From: Anseongella ginsenosidimutans
GTDB lineage: Bacteria; Bacteroidota; Bacteroidia; Sphingobacteriales; Sphingobacteriaceae
Assembly (NCBI RefSeq): GCF_008033235.1
Contig: NZ_CP042432.1
Location: 2,914,001 to 2,978,000 of the forward strand
Length of the DNA: 64,000 nt
Direction: 5' to 3'
The notes under the pieces were generated by a model. The model saw only the letters and a list, made by a program, of their open reading frames with translations, was not told the DNA's origin and ran no database searches. Each line of letters starts with the position of its first letter. Position 1 is the stretch's first letter. Shown in pieces: positions 16,958 through 25,884 of this stretch. Position numbers and translations under genes: made by a program.

Positions 16958-19387
16958 ATGCTCAAAAATTATTTCAAGATCGCAATTCGCAGCTTAGTAA
17001 ACCAGCGTGGCTATTTCTTGATTAATATTGCTGGGCTATCCGTCGGCATCACGTGTTGTCTGCTCATCTTTCAGTATGTAGCCTTCGAATACAGTTTTGA
17101 CGATTTCAATGAAAACGCCCCAAATCTTTACCGTGTTAACGTAACCACCGTGAGCAGCGGAGACGATCCAAATACCACTCCCACCTTTGGATGGGCGATG
17201 GCTCCCATGATGGCGCAGGAGACGCCTGAAGTCATGCGCTTCGCGCGGTTGCATCCGGAGTATGACAATGCCATTGTTTCTAATCCTACTCAGCCGGCTA
17301 AAGCGTTTGAGGAGGAAGGGGTGTACTATGCTGACCCTGCATTTTTACAGATGTTTTCCTATCCGCTGATTTCCGGTGATCCATCCCTAGCGCTTACCGA
17401 GCCAGAAACGATTATTTTATCAGAGTCTGTGGCTAAAAAATACTTCGGCAGCAAAGATCCTATGGGACAAACGCTTGATGTAAGGGGCTGGATCAGTGGA
17501 AAATTCCGGGTGAGCGGTATTTTTCGTGATATTCCGGTTAATTCGCATCTTCAATTCGATATTCTACTCCCAATGGCCGATCTGTTACAGAAAAGCCAAC
17601 AATATAAAGATCCTATATCAGGCTGGGACTGGAAAAATTTCATCACGTATGTACAATTACATCCAGAGATAAATGTAGCAGCGGTCGAACAGAAGTTCAC
17701 AGATGTGATACTTGAGAACAAGGAAGCAGATTGGCGGCCAACAAAAACCACGGCAAATGTAAATTTACAGCCTGTATGGGATATTCATCTGAATAAAGAC
17801 ATAGCCGCCCCGAAAGCAACTATGGGCAGTTACCGGACCGTTTATTTCTTCATCATCATTGGTTTGATTACGCTGCTGATCGCGCTTGTCAATTATATTA
17901 ATCTGGCCACGGCGCGGGCGCTTAACCGAGCGCGGGAGGTCGGAGTCCGGAAGGCGATCGGGGCCGGGAAGAAACAGCTAATTATTCAGTTTCTGTGTGA
18001 ATCGGTAGTCACACTCCTCATAGCTACTACGCTTGGCATTAGCCTGGCTGCTTTACTAATACCGGCTCTTAGCAAGGTAGCGGATACAACCATTACTCAC
18101 CCTTTGTGGACCGGCCCACATTTCTGGACGGTTTTTCCGGGCATCTTCTTGTCAGCAACGTTGCTTGCCGGCCTATATCCAGCCTTTGTCCTCTCCTCCT
18201 TCAAGCCTGTAGCCGCGCTTAAGGGAAAAGCCGGCACATTTGCCGCCGGAGCAAGATTGCGACGTGGGCTTGTTGTATTCCAGTTCGCCGTCTCTATTGT
18301 AATGCTGGTGGGAACCATGATCGTACATTCACAACTCAACCATATGCGGAATATGGACCTGGGTATGAACCTGGAACAAATCCTTACCGTACCCAGCCCG
18401 CGATTTCTCCCTGATGACACGAATAAGACGGACAGAATTGCACCCTTCCTTCAAGAGTTGCGCCAACTTCCTGGTGTTTGGCAAACTGCTACTTCAGGTT
18501 CTGTTCCCGGACGCGATTTTTCCTTCACCGGAACATTTCGTAAAGCCATGGACGATCCGTCTGCAAATGTAAGCGTTTCTGGCGGGCCAATCGATACCAA
18601 CTTCCTCAGTCTTTATGGCATAGAGCTAGTGGCTGGAGATCTTACTGAAATTTCCTATAGCATTCCAGAGGGTGCCACTCCTCCCATGCTGATTAATGAG
18701 ACGGCTGCTCTTTCCCTCGGCTTCGACAAACCAGCAGATGCTTTGGGTGAAAAACTAACCTTTGGCCGGGTGGCTGGTGTTTTGAAAGATTTCAACTGGT
18801 CATCGGGGCACCAAGCGCGTGGAAATATCATGTTCCAACTCTTCCAGCGCAATTCCCAAATTTCTATTAAAGTGAATACCGCGAATCTGTCTCAGACGAT
18901 CACCTCGATAGAAGAGATCTATAGACAGCATTTCCCGAGCAATCCCTTTCAGTACGCATTCGTTGATGAGCAATTCGAGCAGCAGTACAAGAATGACCAG
19001 CGTTTTGCCCGACTTTTTGCGATATTTACCACATTGGCTATTTTTATTGCCTGTTTAGGTCTGTTCGGCCTTACTGTTTTTTCTGTCAGGCAGCGTACCA
19101 AAGAGATTGGTATCCGAAAAGTGATGGGCGCGTCGATAAGCAATGTAGTAGCTCTTCTTTCCGGGGATTACATCAAACTAGTGCTGATTGCCTCTGCGAT
19201 TGCTACCCCCATTGCCTGGTATGTGATGAATCGCTGGCTGGAAGATTTCGCTTATAGAATAGAAATTCGGTGGTGGATATTTGCACTCGGGGCAACTTTA
19301 TCTGTGGGCCTTGCCTTGCTCACTATAAGCTTTCAATCAATAAAAGCGGCGCTGATGAACCCGGTGAAATCACTAAGATCTGAATGA
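16958..19387 (+). CDS. FtsX/MacB-type ABC transporter permease
   Basis: 809 residues. The N-terminus MLKNYFKIAIRSLVNQRGYFLINIAG starts a MacB-like protein: membrane helix 1 (about 20-43), a large periplasmic domain (about 45-280), an FtsX core with three helices (about 285-410), a second periplasmic domain and a second FtsX core (about 690-800) with VRQRTKEIGIRKVMGAS. This long double-core form is typical of Bacteroidota and is thought to export or shuttle lipophilic or peptide substrates in stress responses. The ATPase partner is not next to it. A sigma54-like promoter and twin dyad lie upstream. Confidence 0.93.
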   Translation: MLKNYFKIAIRSLVNQRGYFLINIAGLSVGITCCLLIFQYVAFEYSFDDFNENAPNLYRVNVTTVSSGDDPNTTPTFGWAMAPMMAQETPEVMRFARLHPEYDNAIVSNPTQPAKAFEEEGVYYADPAFLQMFSYPLISGDPSLALTEPETIILSESVAKKYFGSKDPMGQTLDVRGWISGKFRVSGIFRDIPVNSHLQFDILLPMADLLQKSQQYKDPISGWDWKNFITYVQLHPEINVAAVEQKFTDVILENKEADWRPTKTTANVNLQPVWDIHLNKDIAAPKATMGSYRTVYFFIIIGLITLLIALVNYINLATARALNRAREVGVRKAIGAGKKQLIIQFLCESVVTLLIATTLGISLAALLIPALSKVADTTITHPLWTGPHFWTVFPGIFLSATLLAGLYPAFVLSSFKPVAALKGKAGTFAAGARLRRGLVVFQFAVSIVMLVGTMIVHSQLNHMRNMDLGMNLEQILTVPSPRFLPDDTNKTDRIAPFLQELRQLPGVWQTATSGSVPGRDFSFTGTFRKAMDDPSANVSVSGGPIDTNFLSLYGIELVAGDLTEISYSIPEGATPPMLINETAALSLGFDKPADALGEKLTFGRVAGVLKDFNWSSGHQARGNIMFQLFQRNSQISIKVNTANLSQTITSIEEIYRQHFPSNPFQYAFVDEQFEQQYKNDQRFARLFAIFTTLAIFIACLGLFGLTVFSVRQRTKEIGIRKVMGASISNVVALLSGDYIKLVLIASAIATPIAWYVMNRWLEDFAYRIEIRWWIFALGATLSVGLALLTISFQSIKAALMNPVKSLRSE

Positions 19388-19400
19388 AAAACACAGACTC

Positions 19401-19451
19401 ATGTTGAAAAACGATTTCAAAATTGCCTGGCGCAACCTAGATGGGCTTTAA
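19401..19451 (+). pseudogene. Truncated start of a second FtsX-type permease
   Basis: Sixteen codons after a fresh ATG read MLKNDFKIAWRNLDGL and stop. The first 13 match the conserved N-terminus of the same permease family (compare MLKNYFKIAIRSL of the gene 13 nt upstream). The rest of the gene is gone, so a tandem permease partner has been deleted. The next genes differ in type and composition, consistent with a deletion or replacement boundary near 19440. Confidence 0.7.
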
Positions 19452-19615
19452 TAAGGAGCAGGTGGTAGCCCCGACAGGTTATGCTTTTTTAGGTCCAAAC
19501 TTTTTAAGTCCTCATGCTGACAGCTCAAATTAAAACCCCGGCTTGTACCGGGAATTGCGTAAACGACTGAACAGCCTAGTTGATGAGAAATGACCAATAT
19601 TTGACGAATATTTGT

Positions 19616-19623
19616 TATATTTG
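19616..19623 (+). promoter_or_regulatory. TAnnTTTG -7 box of the nucleotidyltransferase operon
   Basis: TATATTTG ends 5 nt before the ATG of the first gene. Short TATTTG repeats just upstream (19598-19614) crowd the region. No TTG at ideal spacing is evident. Confidence 0.55.
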
Positions 19624-19628
19624 TCAAT

Positions 19629-20060
19629 ATGAAAAAGATTGGTAGCAAAGATAAACGGGTAGTTGTTCTGCAATGGAAAGAACCGGCCGGTACGAGGGTG
19701 GAGGTTTTCTCCAACCTAAAGAACCTCTGCTTGAATTATCCTGAGTTTAATTATAACACGTTAAATAACTACCTGGGCAAGGGGAGGACGGCTTATGAGA
19801 AAGATCACGTAAAGATCGAGCGGAAAACCGTGCTTACCAAGCCAGACATGCCTGCTACGATCACAAAAAGAAGCATTGCGCCGGTAGTACGAACGGTGAA
19901 GCTGCACGAGGCTAATGATAGCGAGCGTGATTTGATTTATTGGCTTGCTCAGCCCCCTAAAAAGCGCCTTGAAGCAGTTGCTTTTATCGTATCTCAATCC
20001 CTGACAAAAAACCAAAGAATGGATAAGACTTCCATAAGAACCGTAAAAATCAATGAATGA
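19629..20060 (+). CDS. Small partner protein of nucleotidyltransferase
   Basis: 143 residues, in two parts. Residues 1-65 (VVVLQWKEPAGTRVEVFSNL, YNTLNNYLGKGR, YEKDHVKIERK) look like a small DNA- or ligand-binding module; residues 84-143 (RDLIYWLAQPPKKRLEAVAF...NQRMDKTSIRTVKI) resemble the short helical proteins often encoded directly before MNT-type nucleotidyltransferases. Its stop overlaps the next start (ATGA), so the products are likely made in fixed ratio and may bind each other. A toxin-antitoxin or modifier role is inference; function is unknown. Confidence 0.72.
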   Translation: MKKIGSKDKRVVVLQWKEPAGTRVEVFSNLKNLCLNYPEFNYNTLNNYLGKGRTAYEKDHVKIERKTVLTKPDMPATITKRSIAPVVRTVKLHEANDSERDLIYWLAQPPKKRLEAVAFIVSQSLTKNQRMDKTSIRTVKINE

Positions 20061-20548
20061 TACTGGCAAAAGATTTTGAGGATTTTATCGCGCTGTTGAA
20101 TAAGCATCAGGTAGATTATATGGTTGTTGGCGGATATGCCCTCGCTTTGCACGGTGCGCCCAGGCATACCGGGGATCTGGATATTTGGATTGACGTATCT
20201 AAAGAGAATGCTATCCGTTTAATGCAAGTGATCCGGAACTTTGGAATGGGCTCGTTAGGCCTGACCGAGGAAGATTTTTTAAAGCCGGGGTATATTACTC
20301 AAATCGGTTATCCTCCGTTACGAATCGATATCTTAAATGAAATCGACGGAGTCACATTTGGAGATGCCAGAAAGAACAGGCAACAGGTAGATATGGATGG
20401 GCAAACGCTTTTCTATATCGGCCTTCAGGATTTTATACAGAACAAAACGGCTTCAGGCAGAAAAAGAGATCTACAGGATATCAGGGAGATCAAGGGGAAA
20501 CCCCTAAAGCCAACACAAAACCGGGGAAGGGAGGGACATGGCCTTTAG
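20057..20548 (+). CDS. MNT-type nucleotidyltransferase (DUF6036-like)
   Basis: 163 residues. The polymerase-beta fold is visible: VVGGYALALHGAPRHTGDLDIWID holds the GG and the first two catalytic acids (Asp40, Asp42), and LRIDIL gives the third (Asp91). Related proteins adenylylate protein or RNA partners and act in toxin-antitoxin systems such as AbiEii or MNT-HEPN; no HEPN gene is present here. It overlaps by 4 nt with the upstream small partner gene. Stand-alone housekeeping nucleotide transfer cannot be excluded. Confidence 0.82.
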   Translation: MILAKDFEDFIALLNKHQVDYMVVGGYALALHGAPRHTGDLDIWIDVSKENAIRLMQVIRNFGMGSLGLTEEDFLKPGYITQIGYPPLRIDILNEIDGVTFGDARKNRQQVDMDGQTLFYIGLQDFIQNKTASGRKRDLQDIREIKGKPLKPTQNRGREGHGL

Positions 20549-20579
20549 GCGTGAATGCCCCTCACACCAAACCATGTAG

Positions 20580-20884
20580 ATGGCTACCAATAAAAGTGGC
20601 TGGGATATCTTTACCAAGACCCTGAAGACAATAGGTATTGGGAGCTAACCTTCCCTCAAAGTGAGATGCATGGTGGTGGACCTCCTCATCTAACTAGTTG
20701 TCGGAACCTGAAGCAAGTGATAAATATTTCTTTAAATGACCAGGGAATAGACATAGATACTTTGCGTGTAAGAGACAGTACAAAGGTTGGTTATTATCGG
20801 CACTTTACCTTTTATATTGACGGGGTAAAACAGAACGTTTTAGGGAAAGAAGCCGACGGCTGGAGACAATCGGTTTTTTACTAA
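20580..20884 (+). pseudogene. Frameshifted remnant resembling immunity protein Imm27
   Basis: One frame reads ATNKSGWD (20583-20606); the next frame continues GYLYQDPEDNRYWELTFP then QSEMHGGGPPHL (20603-20694). Joined by one missing base near 20607 they match the Imm27 pattern sGW..LY.DP.D.RYWELTyP.sEMhGGGPP. A stop lies just before the ATG at 20580, so the N-terminal half is lost. The following 60 codons (to 20884) stay open but do not look like Imm27. Imm27 proteins neutralise polymorphic toxins. The identification is from memory of the family pattern. Confidence 0.55.
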
Positions 20885-20956
20885 GTCTGGCTTGAAAAAG
20901 ATCCGTCATTGTGAGGAATCAGGATCATATTAATACATAGGAAACACGTTTCAATT

Positions 20957-21802
20957 ATGAAAAATTACACAATACTGGTATTCCTGATATCCTTTAGCCT
21001 TGCCGCACCCTCCCTGGCACAAAACGCCAGCGAAGTAAAGCAAAAGTATATATTGGCACCGACTTCCAGCATAGTCCCTATGTATGAAACAGTAATTTCT
21101 GACACACACTACAGGATTGCGGTGGATGATTATGTGAAACGCTTATATATATCGTGCAATGACCCCAATTTCAAGATTGACGGTAAGCCGGTTATCGATC
21201 GTCCCTTGTCTTCGTTCAAGAACAAAGATGAGGCGAAGTTAATAATGGGCTGGGGGCATTACCTTATGATGGACGACAACTGGTATGCAGCTTTCGATTT
21301 TAAAGATCTAAATGATGATTCGAAGGTCTGGTCGGTTTTTCAATATGATATGGGCAAAGATCAAAAAAAACTTGAACAGGGTAAAAAGGAGCGATTGCAA
21401 AACAGTTATCAGCGTATGATGGTCTCCGTCCCAAGGGAAGGTGAGTACATGATCTCGCATGCTGCGGAAATAGACGGTATTAAATATGATATCGCAGTGG
21501 ATAATATTTTGAAATCTTTGTACGTGCAAACAAGCGACCCGGATTTTAAATTGGATGGTAAAGCTATCATTGGTCAGCCGTTGTCTTCTTTCGAAAATAG
21601 ACAGAATGTTCGATATATGAGCAACTGGGGGAATTACTTAAAGCTCGATGATCATTGGTATGCGATGTTAGGAAAACAATATGGCATTGATGATGACGCG
21701 AAGGTCTTGTTTGTGTTCCAGTATGATATGGAAAGGGAAGAAAATAAGCTCCAACAGATTAGAAAAGAGAATTTGGAACGGTTAAAAAGCAGTAGCCGTT
21801 AA
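20957..21802 (+). CDS. Secreted protein with two copies of one domain
   Basis: 281 residues with a signal peptide ending near LAQ (residue 22). Two homologous units are clear: about 50-148 (YRIAVDDYVKRLYISCNDP, FKIDGKPVI, PLSSFKN, GWGHYLMMDDNWYA, VFQYDM) and about 172-275 (YDIAVDNILKSLYVQTSDP, FKLDGKAII, PLSSFEN, NWGNYLKLDDHWYA, VFQYDM). Each ends in a charged helix (KKLEQGKKERL / NKLQQIRKENL). I do not recognise the family. The duplication and regular strand pattern suggest a binding scaffold in the periplasm. It lies alone after the Imm27-like remnant. Confidence 0.75.
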   Translation: MKNYTILVFLISFSLAAPSLAQNASEVKQKYILAPTSSIVPMYETVISDTHYRIAVDDYVKRLYISCNDPNFKIDGKPVIDRPLSSFKNKDEAKLIMGWGHYLMMDDNWYAAFDFKDLNDDSKVWSVFQYDMGKDQKKLEQGKKERLQNSYQRMMVSVPREGEYMISHAAEIDGIKYDIAVDNILKSLYVQTSDPDFKLDGKAIIGQPLSSFENRQNVRYMSNWGNYLKLDDHWYAMLGKQYGIDDDAKVLFVFQYDMEREENKLQQIRKENLERLKSSSR

Positions 21803-21886
21803 CACCCCGCGTTCTTGCAAAAATTACCGCCGCAGTGAAGGTGATCCCGCCGCTTTATTTATTAATTTAGGTCAAACTTTATCACA

Positions 21887-22252
21887 ATGGCTAAAACCGA
21901 TTTTAAAACAATTGACGAATACCATCGCACTTTCCCGGCTGAAGTGCAGGAAAGAATGCAGCAGATCCGCAAAGTGATCAAAGAGGTAGCGCCCGACGCG
22001 GAAGAAGTGATCAGCTACCAGATCCCGGCTTTTAAATATAAAGGATACCTGATATATTATTCGGCCTATGCTAAACATATTTCGCTTGCAAGCCCCTGGA
22101 GCGAAGCCTTCTTAAAAGAATTTGAGCCCGAACTGAAAAAACTGAAAGTGACCAAATCTGCTATCCAGCTGCCGGCTAAGAACGAATTGCCCCTGGGCCT
22201 GATAAAGCGGATGGTGTCGTTCAGAAAAAAAGAGAATGATCAAAAGATATAA
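21887..22252 (+). CDS. DUF1801 (YdhG-like) protein
   Basis: 121 residues. The sequence YHRTFPAEVQERMQQIRKVI, PDAEEVISYQIPAFKYKG and YAKHISL is characteristic of DUF1801/YdhG, a small cytoplasmic fold related to frataxin-like iron chaperones (Fra/YdhG). Function is not established for this branch. It is followed 39 nt later by a YdeI-family gene; both families often occur together in stress-related clusters. Confidence 0.88.
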   Translation: MAKTDFKTIDEYHRTFPAEVQERMQQIRKVIKEVAPDAEEVISYQIPAFKYKGYLIYYSAYAKHISLASPWSEAFLKEFEPELKKLKVTKSAIQLPAKNELPLGLIKRMVSFRKKENDQKI

Positions 22253-22291
22253 ACAGCGAAACGATCAGAGCCTGACTAGGTTGTCACCGCT

Positions 22292-22870
22292 ATGCTAAAA
22301 GAGATAGAAACTTTTCGCCCGGCAAGCCGGAAAGAATGGCGGCGCTGGCTGGAGAAGCATCACGAAACCAAGCAATCAATTTGGCTGATCCAAAGCAAGA
22401 AGGAATTCAATTTGCCAACACTCAGCTGGAGCGAGGCCGTTGAGGAAGCCCTTTGCTTTGGATGGATAGACAGTACAAGGAAAACGCTTGACAAGGAAAC
22501 GTTTATACAATTTTTTTGTAAACGAAAGCCAAAAAGTGTTTGGTCAAAAATTAATAAAGACAAGGTTCAGCAATTGATAGAAAAAGGGCTGATGACAAAG
22601 GCCGGTTACGCCAGCATTGAAATTGCCAGGCAAAACGGCTCCTGGGATATCCTGAACGATGTTGAAGAACTAAAAATACCTGAAGACCTCGAAAAGGAAT
22701 TCCAACGTAAACCGGGATCCGGTGATTTCTTTCTGAGTTTAAGCAAGTCGGCCAAAAAAAGCATTCTGCAATGGCTGATACTTGCCAAACGCCCGGAAAC
22801 CCGGCAAAAAAGAGTTGCCGAAATAGCAGAACTTGCCGCCCAAAAGCTGAAACCGAAGCAGTTCAGGTAA
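22292..22870 (+). CDS. YdeI/OmpD-associated family protein
   Basis: 192 residues. FRPASRKEWRRWLEKHH, WLIQSKK, WSEAVEEALCFGWIDS and FCKRKPKSVWSKINK are the hallmark of the YdeI/OmpD-associated (bacteriocin-protection) family. The C-terminal part (RVAEIAELAAQ) matches the second conserved block. Members are cytoplasmic and linked to resistance to envelope stress and cationic peptides, but the mechanism is unclear. Confidence 0.9.
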   Translation: MLKEIETFRPASRKEWRRWLEKHHETKQSIWLIQSKKEFNLPTLSWSEAVEEALCFGWIDSTRKTLDKETFIQFFCKRKPKSVWSKINKDKVQQLIEKGLMTKAGYASIEIARQNGSWDILNDVEELKIPEDLEKEFQRKPGSGDFFLSLSKSAKKSILQWLILAKRPETRQKRVAEIAELAAQKLKPKQFR

Positions 22871-22888
22871 AGCATATGTAAAAAACGA

Positions 22889-23659
22889 TCAAAGGTTCAT
22901 TCCTCCGGAAGCTTCAATACGCTGCCCGTTGATCCAGCGGCCCTCGTCTGAGCATAGAAATGCCGCCACGCCGCCAATATCGTCCGGCAAACCTACACGA
23001 CCCAGGGCGGTCATGCCTGCTATCCGCTGGTTGGTGTCTTTGTTATCCCGTAAATGGCCGCCGCCAAAGTCGGTTTCGACAGCGCCCGGCGCAATAACAT
23101 TCGCCGCAATTCCGCGGTGGCCCAGTTCTTTGGCCAGGTACCTGGTAAGTACTTCAATGGCGCCTTTCATAGAGCCGTAAGCGGAGGAACCAGGGATGGA
23201 AAAGCGTGCGAGCCCCGAAGAAATATTGATAATACGTCCACCGTCATTCAGAAATGGCAATGCTTGCTGGGTAAGGAAGAACACGCCTTTATAGTGGATG
23301 TTGAACGCTTCATCAAATTGCTCTTCGGTAGTTTCCGGAAATGGTGAATAAAGGGCCGTCCCCGCATTGTTGATCAGGAAATCGAAGTTCGCCTTACCGG
23401 TTTGCTCCTTTAACCAGGCCGCCATCTGTGCGAAGAAATCGCCGAACATACGCACATTGCCGGTATCCAGTTGGAAAGCGGTGGCTTTTTGACCCAGAGC
23501 CTGTACCTCGGCGACTACTTCATCCGCTTTTTCCCTGTTGCTGTTATACGTTATCACAACATCAATCCCCTTTTGTGCAAGGCTGACTGACATGTTTCTT
23601 CCCAGACCGCGGCTTCCGCCGGTCACCAGGGCAATTTTGCTTTTTGCTGTTGTCATCAT
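22889..23659 (-). CDS. Short-chain dehydrogenase/reductase
   Basis: About 256 residues from ATG 23659 (a second Met follows directly; longer starts are unlikely). The Rossmann motif VTGGSRGLGRNMS binds NAD(P), NNAG is present, NISSG gives the catalytic Ser and YGSMK the Tyr-Lys pair. The C-terminal WINGQRIEASGGMNL is typical of the classical SDR group. The substrate is unknown. It lies 70 bp downstream of an AraC-type regulator on the same strand, its likely controller. Confidence 0.9.
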   Translation of the reverse strand: MMTTAKSKIALVTGGSRGLGRNMSVSLAQKGIDVVITYNSNREKADEVVAEVQALGQKATAFQLDTGNVRMFGDFFAQMAAWLKEQTGKANFDFLINNAGTALYSPFPETTEEQFDEAFNIHYKGVFFLTQQALPFLNDGGRIINISSGLARFSIPGSSAYGSMKGAIEVLTRYLAKELGHRGIAANVIAPGAVETDFGGGHLRDNKDTNQRIAGMTALGRVGLPDDIGGVAAFLCSDEGRWINGQRIEASGGMNL

Positions 23660-23729
23660 AGTCCAAAGATCAGCTAAAAAGCAGGCAGGTGTTTGCAAAC
23701 ATCAATCTGTTATTTGCAAAAATCAAATA

Positions 23730-24668
23730 TCAGGAGCGAAAAGCCAGGGGAGCTACAGAGGTTTGCTTCTTGAAAAAGTTGGAGAAATGAGGAACTTCTT
23801 CAAAGCCTAAGCTGTAGGCGATCTCCGATATGTTCCAGTCCGTTTGTTTTAGTAATATTTTTGCTTCCTGCAAAATTCTGGCGGCAATAATTTCCGTGGT
23901 GGTTTTTCCTGTGTTCTCCTTTAACACCTTGTTGAGGTGATTTACATGGATGGCCAGTCGTTCCGCATATTCTTTTGCCGACCTTAACATTAATCGCTGA
24001 TGAGGAGACTCCACAGGAAACTGCCTTTCCAGTAATTCGATGAAAAGAGAGACGATCCGGGAAGATGCGTTTTGGCTGGAGCGTAAAGCGGTAGCTGGCT
24101 GTAATTTCTGCCCGTAATGGATGAGTTCCAATACGTAATTCCGGAGCAAATCATACTTGTATTCGTAATCGGATGTTATTTCTTCCCGCATTTTTTTAAA
24201 AATACGTCCAATCTCTTCCGCTTTCTCGTCATCGATCTCAAATACCGGGTAGCCACCTGACCTGAAAATGGGAAGCTCGTCTAAAACAACACCGCTTTTG
24301 TTTTTTATCAGGAAGGCATCAGTAAAGACGCAAAATGAGCCGGCCTGGTTTTCATCCAGCGGGAACCAATGATAGGGCACTTTAGGCGTGGCAAACAGTA
24401 AGGCGTTTTTTGTAACGTCAATGATCTTGTCGGCGTATTCCGCCCGGTTTCTGCCCCTGATAAGGCTGATCTTAAAATAGGCTCTCCGGTTGTAGGGCAT
24501 CGGCTGTTTTCGTTTTACCTGCTGTATCGTTTCAGAAATATCGAACACGTTGAAATGACCTATTTCCTTATTGATACCCGACGGTAAAAGAGTATGGATG
24601 TCTTTCCCCGTAAAGCCCGAAGCTTGTTGATAAAACTCCTCGAGTGATGTACTTTTAATTGCTCTCAT
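23730..24668 (-). CDS. AraC-family transcriptional regulator
   Basis: 312 residues from ATG 24668 (a TTG 18 nt upstream is less likely). The N-terminal part is a cupin-like sensor region, and the C-terminal 100 residues carry two helix-turn-helix motifs (AERLAIHVNHLNKVLKE and WNISEIAYSLGFEEVPHFSNFFKKQT). It probably controls the short-chain dehydrogenase directly downstream. This AraC-plus-SDR pairing is common in Bacteroidota. Confidence 0.92.
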   Translation of the reverse strand: MRAIKSTSLEEFYQQASGFTGKDIHTLLPSGINKEIGHFNVFDISETIQQVKRKQPMPYNRRAYFKISLIRGRNRAEYADKIIDVTKNALLFATPKVPYHWFPLDENQAGSFCVFTDAFLIKNKSGVVLDELPIFRSGGYPVFEIDDEKAEEIGRIFKKMREEITSDYEYKYDLLRNYVLELIHYGQKLQPATALRSSQNASSRIVSLFIELLERQFPVESPHQRLMLRSAKEYAERLAIHVNHLNKVLKENTGKTTTEIIAARILQEAKILLKQTDWNISEIAYSLGFEEVPHFSNFFKKQTSVAPLAFRS

Positions 24669-24843
24669 AATAAAAGCTGGTTGCAAAATTCAAAGGTAGG
24701 GAATTGCGCGTAAAGCAGCGACGGCGATTTTAAATTGGTTTCCGGATATGTGTATGCTGGCCGATTAATTGCTGTGCTTAGAAGGTAAACGCGTGGGAAT
24801 AAATGGAAGTTTATATATTAGTGTTTCAAACCTGAATGTTGCA

Positions 24844-25284
24844 ATGACTGAATTAGACGATACAAGGGATATCCTGCTCGCAGAAGACGACCTGGACGAT
24901 GTTGAAATATTTGAAATGGCCCTGCAGGAACTTGACTTTCCATACATTATGAGGCATGCCGCCAACGGGGATATTCTTTTTATTCTCCTTAAAGAAAGAC
25001 TTCCCTATATCCTGTTCCTCGATATCCGGATGCCTTGTAAGGACGGGATTGCTTGCATTACTGAAATAAGAAAAAACAGGGACTACGATCAGCTTCCCGT
25101 GATTATGTATACCTCCCAGCAGTCAAAGAAGGTGGTGGATCATTGTTTCAGAAGCGGCGCTAATTTATACCTTGAAAAGACGCATACGATCCGGGAACTC
25201 ACGGAAAAGCTTAGAAAGATATTTGCTATCGACTGGAAAAACTATCTGCATTATCCGCCGCAAAATCAGTTTATCATGACGTGA
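24844..25284 (+). CDS. Single-domain response regulator (CheY-like)
   Basis: 146 residues with only a receiver domain. Acid pocket EDD (14-16), phospho-acceptor Asp60 in LFLDIRMP, Thr90 and Lys112 are all in place. There is no output domain, so it works by protein contact or in a phosphorelay. ATG 24844 is chosen because the upstream extension lacks conserved residues. No histidine kinase gene is adjacent. Confidence 0.9.
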   Translation: MTELDDTRDILLAEDDLDDVEIFEMALQELDFPYIMRHAANGDILFILLKERLPYILFLDIRMPCKDGIACITEIRKNRDYDQLPVIMYTSQQSKKVVDHCFRSGANLYLEKTHTIRELTEKLRKIFAIDWKNYLHYPPQNQFIMT

Positions 25285-25361
25285 TTGCCCCGTTAGATTG
25301 TCGCAATAACACAGCCAACCAGATCCGTCAATAAGGTAACTTTACATCAAAACAACACAAG

Positions 25362-25856
25362 ATGGAAACTAAAACAGCAAGTACCAGGACGGAAGGCTTA
25401 CTCGTATTATTCGATATGCACACCACGTTTTTTCCACGGGCAATTGAGGGGATTTCGGAAGAGGACGCGTATAATCGCTTAAACACAAAAGCGAATCATG
25501 TTGCCTGGCTTGCCGGCTCGGCAGTACAGCAGCGGTACCTGATGGTATCGGAAACACAGCCCGGGCTCAGGCAAACCGGCGAAGAGCTTTTCAAGGATAA
25601 CAAAGGAATTCAGGAAGGCGCAAAATACCCTACGATCGCTGATTATGTAAAGGACTGGGAAAAGGTCAGTCCGGCGGCAAGGGAAGCCCTTATAAGCATT
25701 GATGATGAAAAATTGGATAGTGAAATCGATATGGGCTTTATGAAAATGAGCCATTACGATCTCCTGTCTTTTACCATTTACCGGGAAGCCAATATTATCG
25801 GCCAGCTTGCTTTATGGCGCAGACTGCTGGACTATCCTGCATTAAAATACGATTAA
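25362..25856 (+). CDS. DinB-like four-helix protein
   Basis: 164 residues forming a predicted four-helix bundle. LLVLFDMHTTFFPRAIEGI, TKANHVAWLAGSAV (metal-ligand His) and YREANIIGQLALWRRLL fit the DinB/DUF664-like superfamily, which includes metal-dependent thiol S-transferases. The usual C-terminal HxxxH metal site is replaced by REANIIGQ, so metal binding may be incomplete. Function unknown. Confidence 0.75.
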   Translation: METKTASTRTEGLLVLFDMHTTFFPRAIEGISEEDAYNRLNTKANHVAWLAGSAVQQRYLMVSETQPGLRQTGEELFKDNKGIQEGAKYPTIADYVKDWEKVSPAAREALISIDDEKLDSEIDMGFMKMSHYDLLSFTIYREANIIGQLALWRRLLDYPALKYD

Positions 25857-25884
25857 CCGGCTTTGTTGCGTAAGGGCTGTCGTC

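Noticed and set aside
19448-19714. 88-residue minus-strand frame
   Set aside because: It overlaps the start and promoter of the nucleotidyltransferase pair and shows no family features.
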